Below are positions 62,301 through 64,000 of a DNA stretch of 64,000 bases, piece after piece. The DNA comes from Echinococcus granulosus (lineage: Eukaryota; Platyhelminthes; Cestoda; Cyclophyllidea; Taeniidae). The notes under the pieces were generated by a model. The model was not told the origin of the DNA. It did no database searches and saw nothing but the letters and a program-made list of their open reading frames with translations. Numbering within the stretch: position 1 is the stretch's first letter; every line of letters begins with the position of its first letter. A program made the position numbers and the translations under genes. The stretch is from the NCBI RefSeq assembly GCF_000524195.1, contig NW_020170410.1, positions 376,204 to 440,203 of the forward strand, in the 5' to 3' direction.

Positions 62301-62670
62301 TGGATTTCAAACAATCAAAAAGTTAATATAAGAGGCTCCTGCCGTAGAGATGATTATATTTTTTTTCGGAGCAGTAATTGTTATGAACAGTAGGTTATTT
62401 TGGTGGCATAAGTTTCGGCACCATATTCGAACACGAAGACGTCTCATTTTCCTCTAAGAACTGGGTAGCAATTGTGGCAAACTAAACCTTACCATATTTT
62501 ATTTTATCTTAGCTCTACGGCCGATTAAGTATGGCTGACGTTTCTATTTCCTTCCTGTTCAGTTGTCGTTCGCTCACGAGACGCTGCTAGTGGGAGGCGA
62601 CAACGGAAGTATATCCTTGTGGATGTCTAGAAGACGGGCTAATCAACTTCTTGATGGAGAGTCACCTTGA
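53331..62670 (+). CDS. FBXW9: F-box/WD repeat-containing protein 9
   Basis: Substrate-recognition subunit of an SCF-type ubiquitin ligase: the F-box would bind Skp1 and the WD propeller the target. Exons: 53331-53511, 53649-53788, 53825-53947, 53993-54108, 55061-55520, 57784-57921, 61035-61205, 62563-62670; all GT-AG and in phase, 478 residues against about 458 in mammals. The F-box is at residues 4-50 (DLPAPLLQKICDFL), followed by EKRLNWKDVCIA, and WD-type repeats GWIWTISS...TGSWDRHLRVW, AVGTFHKELAVFDFR, KGGILAAWDLRK, MWVAEHPNRLHVF and LLVGGDNGSISLW at the C-terminus. Order and spacing follow human FBXW9 throughout. Residues about 244-312 are a Ser-rich insert between blades. Introns 2 and 3 are 36 and 45 nt. 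The ATG at 53331 gives a short N-terminus; an upstream start cannot be excluded. Confidence 0.93.
53789..53824 (+). other. 36-nt micro-intron in FBXW9
   Basis: Begins GTAAAC, has a pyrimidine-rich body and ends TTCAAG, between two codons (phase 0). It is a multiple of three with no stop, so the frame reads through it and would add 12 mostly hydrophobic residues between MQILK and PPNHNLFAVGD. Homologues have the WD strand directly there. Confidence 0.82.
53948..53992 (+). other. 45-nt intron in FBXW9
   Basis: GTAGGC to ATTTTAG, phase 0. Unlike the 36-nt introns it has an in-frame TAA. Removing it joins QAHN to GWIWTISS, matching the HEGWVWSL region of vertebrate FBXW9. Confidence 0.88.
55521..57783 (+). 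other. FBXW9 intron 5
   Basis: A 2.3 kb intron with GTATCT donor and TTTATAG acceptor. AT-rich; no coding or repeat feature recognised. A small frame at 57481-57675 is within chance length. Confidence 0.7.
57922..61034 (+). other. FBXW9 intron 6
   Basis: A 3.1 kb intron with GTATGT donor and TTTTATGCAG acceptor. It contains a 136-codon minus-strand frame (59585-59995) and further minus frames at 60134-60328 and 60784-60987. They are somewhat protein-like but of chance length, and no splice joins between them were found, so a nested antisense gene is not called. Confidence 0.65.
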
Positions 62671-62997
62671 TATCAACAAGTCGTGATTCGCTCAGCGTTA
62701 TTCTCCACTTTTTTCTTGCCTCATTGTTTCACTGTTGAAGATGCATTTTTTTATTATGACTGCATTTTTGACCATGCTATGAAAGCCTTTTTATGACTAA
62801 AAATGTACGGTTCGAAGTCTCTCTCATATTCGACTTCTAACTGTGATAGCTCGTTCATTATTAGGGTTGTGCAGATTCGATGCATTTTTTGTGTAGCTTA
62901 CTTCTATTAATCTAGTGTTTGCCCATTCTCTTGTTTTTTTTAACGCTCGCTACCAACGTCAGTGTGACTTCTCATATGTCTGCTGTGTTCTCTGTCA

Positions 62998-63313
62998 GTT
63001 TATGCTAATTTATTGCAACAAATCGTATCAGAAACGGATCAGTTGAGTTTGCGGCAACAGAATAGATGCAGAATGTTTGCTAAGGTAAGAGCAACTGTAA
63101 TTTTAAATTTTTTGAGCAGCAGTTGAATTGGTCAGACAAATTAAGAACGTCTGGGCTGTGGTGGTCGATTTGGCTTTGAGACCGACTATGGCAGCTGACG
63201 TAATAAACAAGGTTGAGCCACTTGAAAATTCGGTCCCTGGCACTTTGCGATTACGGGAAAGTGAAATTAGGATGACAGAGTTAGCTGAGCAGAGAATCAA
63301 ATCTTCCTCATGA
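62998..63313 (+). CDS. Probable last exons of a small unrecognised gene
   Basis: An acceptor (TTCTCTGTCAG) at 62997 opens a frame reading LLQQIVSETDQLSLRQQNRC, ending at a strong donor AAG|GTAAGA (63084). A second segment, starting after ATTAAG at 63147 in the same phase, reads VWAVVVDLALRPTMAADVIN and ends with TGA at 63313. The product looks helical and charged near its end. An AATAAA follows 142 nt after the stop. No first exon is certain; an ATG at 62801 with a weak donor in matching phase is one option. It could also be part of the FBXW9 3' UTR or an alternative FBXW9 end. No family recognised. Confidence 0.38.
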
Positions 63314-63454
63314 CTCTATCAGTCTGTCAACTTCCAAATTGTCATCACATCAACTGGCCGAGGTGGCATTTTAATACCTGCCTCGGTATTTGCTCAAAGC
63401 CTACCTGGTTGTTTATCTTTTTGATTGGCACACACGACTATGGCATCAACAAAA

Positions 63455-63470
63455 AATAAACAATTTTATT
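63455..63470. terminator. Back-to-back poly(A) signals of convergent genes
   Basis: AATAAA on the plus strand (63455-63460) and AATAAA on the minus strand (63465-63470, TTTATT as given) are separated by four bases, forming a near-palindrome. The plus signal lies downstream of the candidate small gene and FBXW9; the minus signal is 109 nt past the CK1 stop codon. Both positions suit their genes, so this is likely the shared 3' boundary. Confidence 0.6.
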
Positions 63471-63578
63471 TTAGCTGAGACCGGAAGTGGGCTAATTCGT
63501 TAATTTACTCTCACAGAATGCAGTATAAAAAAGGAAAGAATAGTAGTAGCAATGAAGAAGTGAATGAACTCCACATCC

Positions 63579-64000
63579 CTACGTTGAAGCAGGTGCTATC
63601 CAATCATACTGCGCGTCATACTTGTATCCATTTTTGTCCATAACTTTCCAAAAAAGGCTCCGCAAATACCTGTACTTGGGCTCCTCCTCGTAGGCTAGAC
63701 TTCTGCAATAGTTTATGTATTTAAGAAATTCCTCCGGCAGTCCCTCGCACAGTACCTCGGCTTTGACACTCTGTTTCGTCTTGTAGATCTTGCGGAATTT
63801 TTCGCGTTTACTCTCGGCTTGCAATCCCTGCCAGGGCAGATGTCCCTTAGTTAAGTAGACCAAAACGTATCCCAAGGATTCCAAATCATCTCTACGCGAC
63901 TGTTCACATCCGGCATGAGCGTTAATGCTGCAATATCGAGCTGTGCCAGTTAGACTACGAAAATCGCGAAAAGGATAGTGTTCCTGGGTATTTGGATCGA
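63579..64000 (-). CDS. Casein kinase 1 family Ser/Thr kinase, C-terminal part (partial)
   Basis: The C-lobe of a CK1-type protein kinase; the N-lobe, catalytic loop and DFG lie beyond the window end, and the frame is open to 64000. Diagnostic CK1 signatures are present: LTGTARYCSINAH (activation segment), EQSRRDDLESLGYVLVYL, LPWQGLQ, VLCEGLPEEFLKYINYCRSL and, near the end, YKYDAQYDW. The protein stops seven residues after the final tryptophan-containing motif start (WIAPAST), so it lacks the long regulatory tail of CK1 delta/epsilon. It is more divergent than CK1 alpha, with LYKTK-like changes in the K-I-S-E-K-K region (here KIYKTKQSVK). CK1 kinases phosphorylate many substrates in Wnt, clock and trafficking pathways; which subtype this is cannot be settled from the tail. 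It converges with FBXW9. Confidence 0.92.
   Translation of the reverse strand, partial: DPNTQEHYPFRDFRSLTGTARYCSINAHAGCEQSRRDDLESLGYVLVYLTKGHLPWQGLQAESKREKFRKIYKTKQSVKAEVLCEGLPEEFLKYINYCRSLAYEEEPKYRYLRSLFWKVMDKNGYKYDAQYDWIAPAST

Overview
This is a eukaryotic nuclear window, AT-rich by eye, with intron-rich animal genes. The mix of multi-kilobase introns with very small ones (36, 36 and 45 nt) and animal signalling and metabolic genes points to a flatworm, more likely a tapeworm (cestode) than a fluke. The organism call is inference from gene structure and composition; no species marker is present. Two 100-N blocks show that it is a draft scaffold.

Layout. (1) 2.5-14.1 kb, plus strand: a 13-exon Ras GTPase-activating protein of the SynGAP/DAB2IP/RASAL2 type (PH, C2, RasGAP), with low-complexity inserts in all three domains; its 5' end is uncertain. 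(2) 15.2-26.0 kb, plus: cytosolic NAD-dependent glycerol-3-phosphate dehydrogenase, five exons, with a 36-nt first intron and a 7.4 kb last intron that holds an assembly gap. (3) 26-43 kb: a gene-poor stretch with an interspersed hairpin-bearing repeat family and a scatter of weak, unrecognised open stretches. (4) 43.5-46.2 kb, plus: an unrecognised coding region, possibly one two-exon gene. (5) 46-53 kb: gene-poor, with a Ty3/Gypsy-type retrotransposon protease relic and the second assembly gap, whose flanks are duplicated. (6) 53.3-62.7 kb, plus: an F-box/WD-repeat protein matching FBXW9, eight exons. (7) 63.0-63.3 kb, plus: probable last exons of a small unrecognised gene or part of the FBXW9 transcript. 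(8) 63.6-64.0 kb, minus: the C-terminal part of a casein kinase 1 family kinase, running off the window end. The last two face each other across a near-palindromic pair of poly(A) signals.

The four recognised genes (Ras signalling, glycerol/NADH metabolism, SCF ubiquitin ligase adaptor, CK1 kinase) share no obvious pathway and look like ordinary neighbours. Exon joins were derived by hand: each keeps reading frame across GT-AG boundaries and the joined protein follows the family. I found no CRISPR, operon, tRNA/rRNA gene or evident new multi-gene system. The most interesting items are the stop-free 36-nt introns, the domain inserts in the RasGAP, the covarying hairpin repeat and the shared poly(A) region.
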